64,000 bases of DNA, taken from NCBI GenBank assembly GCA_013003715.1, contig JABDIN010000099.1, positions 1 to 64,000 on the forward strand, read 5' to 3'. Positions 15,807 to 24,745 of the stretch are shown here, one piece after another. The translations under genes were made by a program, and so were the position numbers. The notes beneath the pieces were generated by a model, which did no database searches, was not told the origin of the DNA, and saw only the letters and a list, made by a program, of their open reading frames with translations. This DNA is from Desulfobacteraceae bacterium. Its GTDB lineage: Bacteria; Desulfobacterota; Desulfobacteria; Desulfobacterales; Desulfosarcinaceae. Within the stretch, counting starts at the first letter, position 1. Each line of letters opens with the position of its first letter.

Positions 15807-16496
15807 ATGGGTAATGCAGTGCTCGAATGTGTGGAGATCAATCCTGATGCCGACCCGGTGGCGGTGGTCATCTGGTTGCACGGACTCGGCGCCGACGGTC
15901 ATGATTTTGAGCCGATTGTACCGGAATTGAACCTGCCGCCGGCAATGCCGGTGCGCTTCCTATTTCCCCATGCCCCCCGTCGGGCGGTGACCATAAACTT
16001 GGGGATGGTCATGCGGGCCTGGTACGATATCCTGGACATGGAGTTGTCCCGGAAAGTTGATCATGCCGGTATCCTTGAATCCGCCGAACAATTGAGACAA
16101 CTGGTTCAAAGGGAAGAAGATGCCGGGATGCCCACGGAGCGGATCATACTGGCCGGTTTTTCACAGGGAGGTGTTGTCGCGCTGCATACGGCGCTGCGAT
16201 ATCCCCGGCGCCTGGCGGGTATCCTGGCATTGTCCACCTATCTTCCCACGGCGGAGACATTGGAAAAGGAGCGCAGCCCGGAGAATGCCGGCACCCCGAT
16301 CATGATGGGCCACGGCCGTTTCGACGATGTGATTCCCCTGGAATATGCCCGGAACGCCAAACAACGGCTGTTGGAATTGAACTATGACCTTCAGTGGCAG
16401 GATTACCCGATGTCGCACCAGGTCTGTGCGGCGGAAATCAATGATATCGGCGTTTGGTTGAAATCGAGGATAATTGTTCGCGAAAAAACAACTTAG
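15807..16496 (+). CDS. Phospholipase/carboxylesterase-family alpha/beta hydrolase
   Basis: 229 residues, the usual size of the EstB-like carboxylesterases. The catalytic triad can be read as S119 in GFSQGG, D173 or D174 in GRFDDVIP and H204 in PMSHQV. The oxyanion loop is in VIWLHGLGADGHDF. These cytosolic enzymes hydrolyse short carboxyl esters or deacylate lipids and proteins; the natural substrate is unknown. AAAAGGAGAACAAC precedes the ATG. The stop codon is directly followed by a partial copy of dispersed element C. Confidence 0.9.
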   Translation: MGNAVLECVEINPDADPVAVVIWLHGLGADGHDFEPIVPELNLPPAMPVRFLFPHAPRRAVTINLGMVMRAWYDILDMELSRKVDHAGILESAEQLRQLVQREEDAGMPTERIILAGFSQGGVVALHTALRYPRRLAGILALSTYLPTAETLEKERSPENAGTPIMMGHGRFDDVIPLEYARNAKQRLLELNYDLQWQDYPMSHQVCAAEINDIGVWLKSRIIVREKTT

Positions 16497-16588
16497 TGTC
16501 CATCCAGAGATGGTCGCTTGTGGTTCAGATCCCGCCAAAGTCGGACTTCATGATCGAATATTTAACTATCTTGTATTCAGCGAGGCCG
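16494..16588. repeat. Degenerate left part of dispersed MITE-like element C
   Basis: The first about 95 bases match the left part of the element at 58341-58536, starting with the same end TAGTGTCCATCCAGAGAT and running to GCAAGGCCG-like sequence (about 85-90 percent identity by eye). The right terminal repeat is missing; the ferredoxin gene's stop begins six bases further on. It fills the whole gap between two convergent genes. Confidence 0.7.
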
Positions 16589-16593
16589 GGAAG

Positions 16594-17682
16594 TCAACCG
16601 CGTTCCGACTGGATCCGGGTATAGAGCCGGGTGAAATTTTCCGGTGAGTGCATCTTGTCCCGTTTGGTGAGTCGTATGGACGCTGTGGGGCAGACGACCG
16701 CACATACACCGCAACCGATGCACCAGTCCTGATCAACCACTGCGATATCATCCTTGATGTCCACCGCCGAAACCGGGCATATGGTGACGCACTCACCGCA
16801 GCCGATGCAATCCGAAGACCGGTTTTCACGTATGTAATGCACCGCCATCAGAACATCCCGCGGGATTTTACGGCGTTTTATGATACCCACATTCCAGCAA
16901 TAGTGGCCGCAGCAATTGCAGGTGTGTTTGATCCCGGAGGCCGCATTGTCCACCATATGTACGAGCCCCTCTTTTTCGCAATCGGCCAAAATCTGCCGGG
17001 CATGGTCTCTAGAGATCTCTTTACCCAATCCTTTCGAAATGATGAAGTCGGCCAATTCGTCGTATTTCAGGCAGACTTCAAGGCTGTGCGAACAATCCGT
17101 TCGTCCGAGAATCTGAGCGGATATGCGGCAAGGGCAATGGGCAACGGCGATTTTTTCGGTGGCGGCGATGATGGTTTCCATGCAATCATGGGGCACAACG
17201 CTCTGGACCGGGATATCCAGCGCCGCATCGGCCGGTATGTATTTATAGGATTTCGTGGGCACTGATGCATATGCATCCCGTGTCACATCGATACTGAAAT
17301 AATTTCGGACGTGACCCGCCATCTTGCGGGCCCGGTCGTCTGTTTTGCCTCCCCAAAAAAACGACTGGGGCATGCCGAACCCGGTTTGCAGCAAAGCAAA
17401 GGCCATCCGGCCTGATGCCAGGGTTTTTGAGAAGATCACATTTTTGTCCGCCATGGAGGCCAGGGCGGCATCCACTGCACTCGGGTCCAGGCCGGACCGT
17501 GCAGCAATGGTTTCAGCCCCCACAGCCTGCAGGGGCAGCAGATCATTGGGGATAGCTAAAGCAACCTCGGCCTCCCGGGGAGTGAACATGGATTTCAGCA
17601 TGTCCACCAGCGCATCATTGAATGGATAACCCATCACCATATCCTGAAGATGCCGGGCAAGCTGAATGTAAAGGTCTGACAT
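16594..17682 (-). CDS. Di-cluster 4Fe-4S ferredoxin-like protein
   Basis: 362 residues. The C-terminus has two classical 4Fe-4S motifs, CIGCGECVTICP and CIGCGVCAVVCP. The middle carries further clustered cysteines (AHCPCRI, CSHSLEVC, CNCCGHYCW) that could bind another cofactor. The N-terminal 110 residues are helical, with a winged-helix-like segment (TIAARSGLDPSAVDAAL). Such proteins are common in sulfate reducers and probably serve as electron-transfer or redox-sensing partners; the exact role is unknown. AAGGAAATC precedes the ATG. It lies 69 bp downstream of the response regulator on the same strand, so it may be in the same transcript and a target or partner of that system. Confidence 0.8.
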   Translation of the reverse strand: MSDLYIQLARHLQDMVMGYPFNDALVDMLKSMFTPREAEVALAIPNDLLPLQAVGAETIAARSGLDPSAVDAALASMADKNVIFSKTLASGRMAFALLQTGFGMPQSFFWGGKTDDRARKMAGHVRNYFSIDVTRDAYASVPTKSYKYIPADAALDIPVQSVVPHDCMETIIAATEKIAVAHCPCRISAQILGRTDCSHSLEVCLKYDELADFIISKGLGKEISRDHARQILADCEKEGLVHMVDNAASGIKHTCNCCGHYCWNVGIIKRRKIPRDVLMAVHYIRENRSSDCIGCGECVTICPVSAVDIKDDIAVVDQDWCIGCGVCAVVCPTASIRLTKRDKMHSPENFTRLYTRIQSERG

Positions 17683-17751
17683 GATTTCCTTTTTTGAAGG
17701 GAGGTCTCGACAGGGCTGCTTTATCGCAAAAAAGGTAGTAATTGTCCGGTA

Positions 17752-18441
17752 TTATTCGTATATTCTTTTTTCAGTTTCCGATTTGATTTTGTCGATCACA
17801 TCAAAGTATGGGCTATCGCTGGGTATTGCCTCTGAGAGATAGGCCACCATTGATTCAATATTTTTCAGCGCATCCGACTGGCTTTGGATTATTTTTTCAT
17901 ATTCCTTCTGCAAGCCGAAAATCTGATCGATCCGTGAACCCAGGGTCCGTAGTTTTTTGTGCATCTCCTCTTCCGGTATATCATCCTGACGGCCCAATAT
18001 GTCCAACACCTGGCCTTGAAGATTCCGGTAGAGTTTCAGGGTATGCTCGGAATTTATGAATTTCTGGTACTCCAGGACGCGGTCTATCTTTGCCTTTAAT
18101 TCCTCCAAGGGGATCGGCTTCATGATATAGTCTATGGCCCCGAGTTTCATCGCCTCGACAGCGGTTTCAACTGTTGCGTAGCCGGTTATCATGATGGCTT
18201 CCGTATCGGGTTTTGTTTCATTGACGTACCGCAGGATCTCCATTCCGCCTTCGATATTTCCATCGGCATCGGGCATGTTTTTATCGGTAAGAATAATATC
18301 ATAGGTGACATCATCCATTAAAGCGAGGGCCTCGCTTGCATTGGCAGCCGTATCGATCTGATAGTTGAATCTTTCCAAATACATGCTCAACAACTCGCGG
18401 ATCTGTTCTTCATCATCTGCGATCAGAATTTTAGCTTCCAT
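17752..18441 (-). CDS. Stand-alone response regulator with helical C-terminus
   Basis: 229 residues. The receiver domain (1 to about 125) has the acidic pocket D9-D10-E11, phospho-acceptor D53 (IILTDKNMPD), the conserved Thr in MITGYAT and the Lys in YIMKPIP. A short Gly-rich insert (NIEGG) follows the phosphorylation loop. The remaining 100 residues form a helical coiled-coil-like tail without a DNA-binding motif. The upstream gene encodes a sigma-54 activator that lacks its own receiver, so the two may work as a split NtrC-like pair (inference). AGAAGGGAC precedes the ATG. Confidence 0.85.
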   Translation of the reverse strand: MEAKILIADDEEQIRELLSMYLERFNYQIDTAANASEALALMDDVTYDIILTDKNMPDADGNIEGGMEILRYVNETKPDTEAIMITGYATVETAVEAMKLGAIDYIMKPIPLEELKAKIDRVLEYQKFINSEHTLKLYRNLQGQVLDILGRQDDIPEEEMHKKLRTLGSRIDQIFGLQKEYEKIIQSQSDALKNIESMVAYLSEAIPSDSPYFDVIDKIKSETEKRIYE

Positions 18442-18534
18442 ATTGTCCCTTCTTTTTCCGCCTGGGCAGCAGGCCAGTGTCTATTTTTAGATCGGGAGAC
18501 AAGGTAAATGTACACCATCTTAAGATGTTTAGCG

Positions 18535-19530
18535 CTATGACTCCATGGCGATATCCGGCGGCACCAACTGATGACGTTTTATTTTTTCCACAAGGGTGGT
18601 GCGTTTCAGGTTCAGCAGTTTGGCGGCCTTGTTTTTAACCCATCGTGTTTTTTCCAATGATTGGAGGATCAATGCTTTTTCAAATTCAGTTACAGCCGTG
18701 TTCAAGGACATGCCTTCATCGGTTATTTCAACATAGGGGGCTTCGATGGTTCCGGGGTTTACACTTCGGATTTTTTCCGGAAGATCATCCATCTCAATCT
18801 CGCCTTCCTGCTTCAATACGACAATCCGTTCAATGAGATTTTGAAGCTCCCGGACATTGCCCGGCCATCCGTAGGCGGCCATGCAGGAAATTGCCTCTTT
18901 GCTGATCTCCGAAATATCAAGCTCGTTTTTCGCATTGAATTTATTAAGAAAAAAATTGGAAAGCAAGGGTATGTCAATCATCCGTTTTCTGAGCGGCGGC
19001 ATATTTATCGGTATGACATAAAGTCTATAGAACAGGTCTTCCCGGAACAATCCCTTTTCCACCTGTTCCTCGAGGTTCCGGTGGGTTGCGGCAATCACCC
19101 GGATATCCACTTTTATGGTCCGGGTACCGCCAACCTGCTCAAACTCCTTTTCTTCCAGAACCCGCAATATTTTTACCTGCAGATCCGGGCTCATATCACC
19201 GATTTCATCCAGAAAGATGGTGCCCTGGTGAGCGCGTTCGAATTTTCCGGTTTTAGATGATATGGCGCCGGTGAAAGCACCTTTGACATGTCCGAACAAT
19301 TCGCTTTCCAGAAGGTTTTCGGGAATCGCCCCGCAATTAATGGAAACAAAGGTGTTTTCGGCTCTTTGGGAGGTTTCATGTATGGCCTTTGCCGCTAAAC
19401 CTTTACCTGTTCCCGTTTCCCCGGAAATCAAAATGGTGCTGTTGCTCGGGGCCACACGTTCAATCGTGCTGAATACTTTTTTTATTTCTCGGCTCTGCCC
19501 GATTATCCCACTAAAGGCACTATGGGCCAT
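18535..19530 (-). CDS. Sigma-54-dependent AAA+ transcriptional activator without sensory domain
   Basis: 331 residues. The AAA+ domain starts almost at the N-terminus: Walker A GETGTGKG, the sigma-54 contact loop GAFTGA, Walker B GTIFLDEIGDM and the sensor segment RLYVIPINMPPLRKR. The C-terminal Fis-type HTH (about 285-325) ends in AAKLLNLKRTTLVEKIKRH. Like PspF it has no receiver or PAS domain, so control must come from a partner, and the receiver protein encoded 93 bp downstream is the natural candidate. GGAGGAATAATACC gives a strong ribosome site. The genes it regulates are not evident; I saw no convincing -24/-12 site nearby. Confidence 0.9.
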   Translation of the reverse strand: MAHSAFSGIIGQSREIKKVFSTIERVAPSNSTILISGETGTGKGLAAKAIHETSQRAENTFVSINCGAIPENLLESELFGHVKGAFTGAISSKTGKFERAHQGTIFLDEIGDMSPDLQVKILRVLEEKEFEQVGGTRTIKVDIRVIAATHRNLEEQVEKGLFREDLFYRLYVIPINMPPLRKRMIDIPLLSNFFLNKFNAKNELDISEISKEAISCMAAYGWPGNVRELQNLIERIVVLKQEGEIEMDDLPEKIRSVNPGTIEAPYVEITDEGMSLNTAVTEFEKALILQSLEKTRWVKNKAAKLLNLKRTTLVEKIKRHQLVPPDIAMES

Positions 19531-19974
19531 GGTATTATTCCTCCGGAATCTCTAAACAGATACTCTATTTTAATCCCTGCCGGGCCACTTTGCAAATGGA
19601 GATTTCACAATTCAAGGCAGCCGCGGGTTTTTTTACCATAATCTTGCGTGATGGCAATCATTCCGGTGGCCCGGGCCTTGGCACCGGGATAGCGGCAGCA
19701 TCGCCGTGTTACGGTTGTTACCGGATCCGGTCATCTTCAAAACCCCGACAATAAAGGGTCGGGCGTTCACCAGTCTTCCCGCAGATTATAAAAATAACGG
19801 CTGAACGGCAGGCAGCCCTTGGTATTTATCAAGTGCCGACCGGATCCGGAAGCTTCAATATAATTTTTTGATTAATAGAATCAAAAGTTTATGATATAGG
19901 CAGGTTTCAGATAAATTTCAAGTGTCAATCTTATGAAATGCGCGTCCATTCGCCTGAATAAAGGAGTTGTGTAC
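19531..19974. other. Intergenic region between divergent genes
   Basis: About 440 bp upstream of both the sigma-54 activator and the iron alcohol dehydrogenase. It contains a GC-rich half and an AT-rich half near 19860-19920, where a promoter for the dehydrogenase would be expected. I looked for a GG-N10-GC sigma-54 site and found only a poor match (TTGGCACCGGGATAGC near 19677). No RNA gene or repeat was recognised. Confidence 0.4.
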
Positions 19975-21132
19975 ATGAATCTGACATCGGGATTTAATTT
20001 CAATTTGCCCACAACCATTCAATATGGTGTTGGCGCGGTGAGCACCCTTGGCGGGTTGTTGTCATCAAAACACGCGGAACGGGTATTAATTGTCACGGAT
20101 AAAGGTATCCGCAGGGCCGGAATTATCGAAAATGTAACCGGCACCTTGGATCGTGCAGGGGTAAAATGGGAGATCTATGATGAGGTGGAACCGAATCCCA
20201 AAGATTACAATGTTCAGAACGGTGCCGAAATTGCCGCGGCGGTAAAAGCCGATTACCTGGTGGCCGTGGGGGGCGGCAGTCCCATCGATTGTGCTAAAGC
20301 CATGGCGGTGGTCGCTGTGCATAAGGGCGCCATCCGGGATTATGAAGGCCCCGAAAATATTCCCGGCGATGTCCTGCCGATTATCGCCGTGCCTTCAACT
20401 GCCGGCAGCGCCAGTGAAGTCACATTCAGCGCGGTGATTACGGATGTGGCGCGTAAATATAAATTCAGCCTTCGCAGCACCAGGATTGCACCCGAAGTCG
20501 CCCTGTGCGATCCGGAAATGACCGTGGCCATGCCCGCGGCGCTCACCGCGGCCACCGGTATGGATGCGCTGACCCATGCGGTGGAGGGATATACCGCACT
20601 GGCGTCCAATGCGCTGGCCGATGCGGCCGCCCTGCATGCCATTGAACTTATTTCCGGAAATTTAAAAACAGCGGTGGCGGATGGATCCAATATGGCGGCA
20701 CGTGCCGGTATGCTGCTGGGAAGTATCCTTGGCGGTATCGCCTTCAGCCACTCGGATGTGGCATCGGTCCATTGTATCGCCGAAGCCCTGGGCGGGATGT
20801 ATGACGCTCCCCATGGCGTTTGCAACGCCGTGGTTTTGCCTGAGATGATGGCTTACAACATGGCCTATTGCCGTGATAAATATGCACGAATTGCCGTGGC
20901 AATGGGCATTTATGAAGATGACCCGGATGCCGGGGCCCGAAAAGCGGTTGACGCCGTCAGGCAACTGGCCGCGGACATAAATCTTCCCCGTTTCCGGGAC
21001 ATCGGTGTCAGGGAAGCGGATGTGGAGCGCCTGGCTGAAAATTCCGCTATCAACGGCAGCAATGTGGACAATCCCCGGCCCATGGCCAAAGCGGATTATG
21101 TGAAGGTGCTGCGGTCCATGATGAATGCATAG
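19975..21132 (+). CDS. Iron-containing (group III) alcohol dehydrogenase
   Basis: 385 residues from the ATG at 19975, which follows AAAGGAG; an in-frame ATG at 19933 lacks a ribosome site. NAD-binding region VAVGGGSPIDCAKAM and the metal-site segments DALTHAVEGY, FSHSDVASVH and DAPHGVCNAVVLP place it in the Fe-ADH family, which interconverts alcohols and aldehydes or ketones in the cytosol with NAD(P)H. The metal-binding His residues are all present, so it should be active. It ends 7 bp from a convergent MFS transporter. In anaerobes such enzymes typically serve fermentation or alcohol oxidation; the particular alcohol cannot be read. Confidence 0.9.
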   Translation: MNLTSGFNFNLPTTIQYGVGAVSTLGGLLSSKHAERVLIVTDKGIRRAGIIENVTGTLDRAGVKWEIYDEVEPNPKDYNVQNGAEIAAAVKADYLVAVGGGSPIDCAKAMAVVAVHKGAIRDYEGPENIPGDVLPIIAVPSTAGSASEVTFSAVITDVARKYKFSLRSTRIAPEVALCDPEMTVAMPAALTAATGMDALTHAVEGYTALASNALADAAALHAIELISGNLKTAVADGSNMAARAGMLLGSILGGIAFSHSDVASVHCIAEALGGMYDAPHGVCNAVVLPEMMAYNMAYCRDKYARIAVAMGIYEDDPDAGARKAVDAVRQLAADINLPRFRDIGVREADVERLAENSAINGSNVDNPRPMAKADYVKVLRSMMNA

Positions 21133-21139
21133 CCGACCA

Positions 21140-22441
21140 TCAGTTTTGAAATGTCTCTTTCATCATGAATGTACACACTAATGCGCCCACAGAAGCGATC
21201 AGGAGAACCAGCAGAAGGGTAGTGTATCCTTCCACCGCATAATTGCCGGCAGCTGTTTTCGGATAGAAATCCAGCACCTTTCCCAACAGGGGCATGAAGC
21301 ACGCCCCACCCGCAAACGGGAACAAATTTACGGCGCCCACGGAGGTGCCGGCGATGTTCACCGGGAACAATTCCTTGGCCGTAGTGAAGCCCATGATCAC
21401 GATTGCGGAAGAGCACACGGAAAACAGAAAAAACAAAAGATAGAGGACAGGGCGGGAAAAACCGGCCGGGACGAGGTAAAACAGCAACATCACCAGCGTG
21501 AGGGTTCCCGAACATATAATGAAAGGTTTCTTGCGGCTTTTGAATACCTTGTCTGACAGATAACCGAGGAAGGGGCTGCCGATAATCATTCCCCAGGCGA
21601 TCATGCTGAGTATGGCGCCCATTTGTTCATGTGTCATGCCGTAAACATGCATCAAATAGGGACCGGCCCAAAGTCCGCCAAATCCGAAAAATATCCCGCA
21701 ATCAAAAAAAAACCAGATGGCCACCGGCCAGAAATATTTTTCGGTAAAGACGCTTTGTAGTCCTTTTAACAAAGAAGCCCGGGTATCCGTTTGCCCAACC
21801 ACCGGTGCCGGGTTGCCGTTTTCGGCGGTGATCGGTGCCCATCCTTTATCTTGCGGTTTGTCGCGGACAATCGCCCAGGCCAAAACCATCAGCACCAGGG
21901 TAAACATACCGATAAGCTCAAATGAAATCCGCCACCCCACCAACACCGTCATTTTTGCCAGCAGCCAGGTACCGGCCATGACACCGGCGCCGCCGACAGC
22001 GGTGAGAATACCGGCCATTGATGCGAATTCCTGTTTTCTGAACCATTGCGACAGGATTTTCATGGTGGGGATAAACACCATTGAAACACCGAATCCGACG
22101 AGAATTCTGCCCAGAAAAGCAATCTTGATATTCGGTGCAAGACCGAACACGATGCTTCCTATTGATGCAATGAGCAGGAAGGTGGTTACGGTTTTTCTGG
22201 GGCCGATGGAGTCGGACAGGAGACCGGCGGGCAATTGCATCGCCGCATAGCAATAGAAATATATCGACCCTAGCAGGCCCATGGTGCCGGCCGATGTGTT
22301 AAACGCTTTAACCAGATCATCAGCCACCACTGAAAGTGACAGCCGATGAAAGTAGACAAACAGATAAGCCAGGGCCAGGACGGCAAAAATCGCCCAGCGA
22401 TATCGGCTCGGGCGATGTTGACGGTGCTGATTCATCTTCAT
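21140..22441 (-). CDS. MFS transporter
   Basis: 433 residues with twelve predicted membrane helices. Typical major facilitator motifs include GLLSDSIGPRKTV in the loop between helices 2 and 3 (motif A variant), GRILVGFGVSMVF in helix 4, and the equivalent LGYLSDKVFKSRKKP loop in the second half. It resembles the anion/cation symporter and organic-acid branches; the substrate is unknown. It is transcribed towards the iron alcohol dehydrogenase, so the two are not co-transcribed. The first ATG gives a 20-residue basic cytoplasmic N-terminus ahead of helix 1. Confidence 0.85.
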   Translation of the reverse strand: MKMNQHRQHRPSRYRWAIFAVLALAYLFVYFHRLSLSVVADDLVKAFNTSAGTMGLLGSIYFYCYAAMQLPAGLLSDSIGPRKTVTTFLLIASIGSIVFGLAPNIKIAFLGRILVGFGVSMVFIPTMKILSQWFRKQEFASMAGILTAVGGAGVMAGTWLLAKMTVLVGWRISFELIGMFTLVLMVLAWAIVRDKPQDKGWAPITAENGNPAPVVGQTDTRASLLKGLQSVFTEKYFWPVAIWFFFDCGIFFGFGGLWAGPYLMHVYGMTHEQMGAILSMIAWGMIIGSPFLGYLSDKVFKSRKKPFIICSGTLTLVMLLFYLVPAGFSRPVLYLLFFLFSVCSSAIVIMGFTTAKELFPVNIAGTSVGAVNLFPFAGGACFMPLLGKVLDFYPKTAAGNYAVEGYTTLLLVLLIASVGALVCTFMMKETFQN

Positions 22442-22527
22442 TTCCAGGTTTCAAATAGTCGTGGTTGAATGGATAATCCGCCCCGTTCGGATCCGAAGTC
22501 TATAGCCATTTCGAATGCCGATCGCCG

Positions 22528-23508
22528 CTAAATAAAGGTTTCGATAGTGGCCGTCTTCTTCAAGGTCTCAATATAGGCACCCACCTTGTCCTGGGTTTTC
22601 TGTTTTTTCAGGAAATCGGAAATACGGGATTTAACCTCGGAAAACGCCGTGGTACCTTCCTGCTTCTTTTTTATCATTTTTATCAGGTGATATCCGAATT
22701 GTGTTTCAACGATGCCGCTGACTTCGTCCTTTTTTAACGCAAACGCGACGTCCTCAAACGGTTTGACCATCTGGCCCCGGTTAAAAAATCCCAAATCACC
22801 ACCTTTCGGGCCGCTGGGGCCTTCGGAAAACGCCTTGGCCAGTTCGGCGAAATCCTCCCCATTTTTAACCTTGGTCTGAATATCGGTGATTTTCTTTTTT
22901 GCCTCTGTTTTGGTGGATTCATCGGCATTTGTATCGACTTTAATCAAAATATGGCTGGCATGAACGGATTCGGGTTGTTTGAAATATTGCGGGTTGGCGT
23001 CGTAAAACGTCTTTGCATCAGCTTCCGAAATGGTGATCAAGCTGATGACCTCTTTTTCCATGAGTTCCTGTATGGCAATGCCTTTCTTGATGCGTTCGGA
23101 TAATTCGGCCTGGGTGAGCTTCATCTCTTTCAACGCATTTTCATATTCCGGTTCACTTTTATATCTTTTTTTCAGTTCATCGATTTGACTGCTCACCTGC
23201 TCTTCTTTTACAAGGATATTTTTCTTTTGGCTTTGCTGATACAGCAGCTCCATATTAACCAGGTTGTTCAACACCTGGGCTTTCAGCTTTTCCAGCTGGG
23301 CAGGATCAACGGGCTGACCCTGGCTTTCCATTCTTCGTTTAAATTGATCCATTTCCGTGTCAAACTCCGACGATGGAATGGAAACCCCGTTTACCACAGC
23401 AATTTTTTTGTCGGCCACCGTTTCATCAGCCACGGACTGCAATCCGGCGAATGGCATGAAAAGAATCAGTGAAAAAGTGAGTATCCGTCTGATGTTTTTG
23501 AGTGTCAT
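22528..23508 (-). CDS. Periplasmic parvulin-type peptidyl-prolyl isomerase (SurA/PpiC/PrsA-like)
   Basis: 326 residues from the ATG at 23508, preceded by AAGGAA; an upstream ATG adds 22 residues that would spoil the signal peptide. Signal peptide about 1-27. A SurA_N-like chaperone region follows (VVNGVSIPSSEFD...). The parvulin domain lies at about 180-275 with hallmark motifs VHASHILIKV, FAELAKAFSEGPSGPKGGDLGFF and FGYHLIKM. The C-terminal helices end the protein. It assists folding of exported proteins by proline isomerisation in the periplasm. It is a single gene on the minus strand. Confidence 0.9.
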   Translation of the reverse strand: MTLKNIRRILTFSLILFMPFAGLQSVADETVADKKIAVVNGVSIPSSEFDTEMDQFKRRMESQGQPVDPAQLEKLKAQVLNNLVNMELLYQQSQKKNILVKEEQVSSQIDELKKRYKSEPEYENALKEMKLTQAELSERIKKGIAIQELMEKEVISLITISEADAKTFYDANPQYFKQPESVHASHILIKVDTNADESTKTEAKKKITDIQTKVKNGEDFAELAKAFSEGPSGPKGGDLGFFNRGQMVKPFEDVAFALKKDEVSGIVETQFGYHLIKMIKKKQEGTTAFSEVKSRISDFLKKQKTQDKVGAYIETLKKTATIETFI

Positions 23509-23609
23509 GTAATTTTCCTTCAGTTTTTTAAGATGTGTTGGTAAATAATTCCCCGGGCTGGCGGGTAGAGACAATTGCGATTGTCGTGGCGATAAGAACG
23601 GTGAGATCC

Positions 23610-23646
23610 GTCGCTTTACCTGATTTAGTTGCCGGGTTAATATTCA
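23610..23646. repeat. Dispersed repeat B, copy 1
   Basis: About 37 bp (GTCGCTTTACCTGATTTAG, then TTGCCGGGTTAATATTCA) that recurs with four or five differences at 59606-59641. Similarity weakens beyond it, though a GATGGTGAAAACCG-like block near 59655 may correspond to TAATGGTAAAAAAACGG at 23678. Confidence 0.5.
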
Positions 23647-23718
23647 CATACCGAGTACTATTGACCTGATAACCATAATGGTAAAAAAACGGATTTGCAA
23701 CCTTCGATGCATGAATGA

Positions 23719-23793
23719 CAGGGCTAACGCGTGTAAAAATGATACGGTTGGATTAGGGGCCGATGAGAAACAGGTAATGTCGAATGACAAATC
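23719..23793. repeat. Dispersed repeat A, copy 2
   Basis: Degenerate copy of the element at 9663-9743, starting with the same CAGGGCTAACGC and ending in AATGACAAATC. It shares the 290-bp gap between the parvulin and the YjfB-like gene with repeat B; no other feature was found in that gap. Confidence 0.5.
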
Positions 23794-23861
23794 TTAAATT
23801 TCAGATGGTGGTATGCTGTACGAAGGGCATGTGGATGGGTATCAATGGAAATTCGGTGGCA

Positions 23862-24038
23862 TCAGGCCGAGGTGTCGATATGATGTCCGATACCGACGGC
23901 CCTGACAATATCGGTCATCTGCTGCTGGCTGTCGGCCAGTTGTTTCATCATCGCCGTCTGCACCTGTTGAATCTGTTGCAATTGTTTGACGGCGACGGCC
24001 ATTGCCGCTGTCGACATGGGGATATTATTGATGTCCAT
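23862..24038 (-). CDS. YjfB-like putative motility protein
   Basis: 58 residues from the ATG at 24038 (MDINNIPMSTAAMAVAVK), preceded by GGGAAAAAAA. Length, the Gln-rich helix (KQLQQIQQVQTAMMKQLADSQQQ) and the start match the YjfB_motility family, small proteins found in flagellated bacteria with unknown mechanism. An in-frame ATG at 24083 would add 15 residues without a better ribosome site. No flagellar genes lie nearby in this window. Confidence 0.6.
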   Translation of the reverse strand: MDINNIPMSTAAMAVAVKQLQQIQQVQTAMMKQLADSQQQMTDIVRAVGIGHHIDTSA

Positions 24039-24217
24039 AATGTTTTTTTCCCGGTTTACGGTGTTGTATTGGTCATCGGCCATTTAAAAAAATACTTTAC
24101 CGGAACCGGCAGACATTTTGTCCCGGGAAACCGATGGACAATAATTCGGTTGCTGGCGGCCTCATCCGTTTCGTGGTAGTCTATACGTAAAATCTTTTTA
24201 ATGAGGAGAACTGACCA

Positions 24218-24520
24218 TTGAACTCAACAATTCGACTGTTCTTCACTTCCGCCGCTATCCTGATGCTTAGCGGCTGCGCTGTTCACACGATGGCGTATCC
24301 CGGCCTCAGGGAAGTCCAGCCACAGGTGGTGGACCATTGTGAGCGTATGGGGTCCATCTCGGAAATGACCGATACCTCACATATTTTCCCGATTGTGGCC
24401 GTTCAGCAGATGCAGGACCGGATAAGGGCAAAAGCCGCAGAACTCGGTGCAACCCATATCGTGTGGGAATACCGCACCGATGAGGCTGCAGCGGCGACAG
24501 CTTATCGATGTGCCGATTAG
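24218..24520 (+). CDS. Small lipoprotein
   Basis: 100 residues starting at TTG (24218), supported by GAGGAG nine bases upstream; no ATG fits. The signal peptide ends in the lipobox LSGC, with acylation expected at Cys21 and Ala next to it. The mature part is about 80 residues with two further cysteines. The IRAKAAELGATHIVWEY segment resembles small DUF4156-type lipoproteins, in which a similar ALG(A/G)NAV-like turn occurs, but this match is loose. It probably sits in the inner face of the outer membrane. Function unknown. Confidence 0.7.
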   Translation: MNSTIRLFFTSAAILMLSGCAVHTMAYPGLREVQPQVVDHCERMGSISEMTDTSHIFPIVAVQQMQDRIRAKAAELGATHIVWEYRTDEAAAATAYRCAD

Positions 24521-24541
24521 CCGGTGTCTATTTACCGGTGT

Positions 24542-24745
24542 CTATTTAAATGCCAGACCGGGTTTCATGCCTATTTTCTTTAGAATTACGGCCAGCGGAC
24601 AGAACCCGGTGAATGATGCCTGCAATAAATTCGCCCCCACAAATCCCGTAAAAAACAACCAGTTCAAACTATGGCTGACCGCCATCATGATGCTGAATAG
24701 TATCATTGTACCTGCAAAACTCATTACCGCTCTGTCTATGGTCAT
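24542..24745 (-). CDS. DUF2892-family small inner-membrane protein
   Basis: 67 residues with two membrane helices (MSFAGTMILFSIMMAVSH and NWLFFTGFVGANLLQASF) and the family's closing FCPLAVILKKIGMK. DUF2892 domains occur alone or fused to rhodanese, as in YgaP, and their role is unknown. GAGG precedes the ATG. It is convergent with the preceding lipoprotein. A 17-bp tandem duplication (CCGGTGTCTATTTA) lies in the short gap between the two stop codons. The 450 bp upstream (24746-25196) contain no recognisable feature. Confidence 0.8.
   Translation of the reverse strand: MTIDRAVMSFAGTMILFSIMMAVSHSLNWLFFTGFVGANLLQASFTGFCPLAVILKKIGMKPGLAFK

Noticed and set aside
19660-19700. Sigma-54 promoter near the sigma-54 activator gene
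   Set aside because: TTGGCAC is present but no TTGC follows at the needed spacing.
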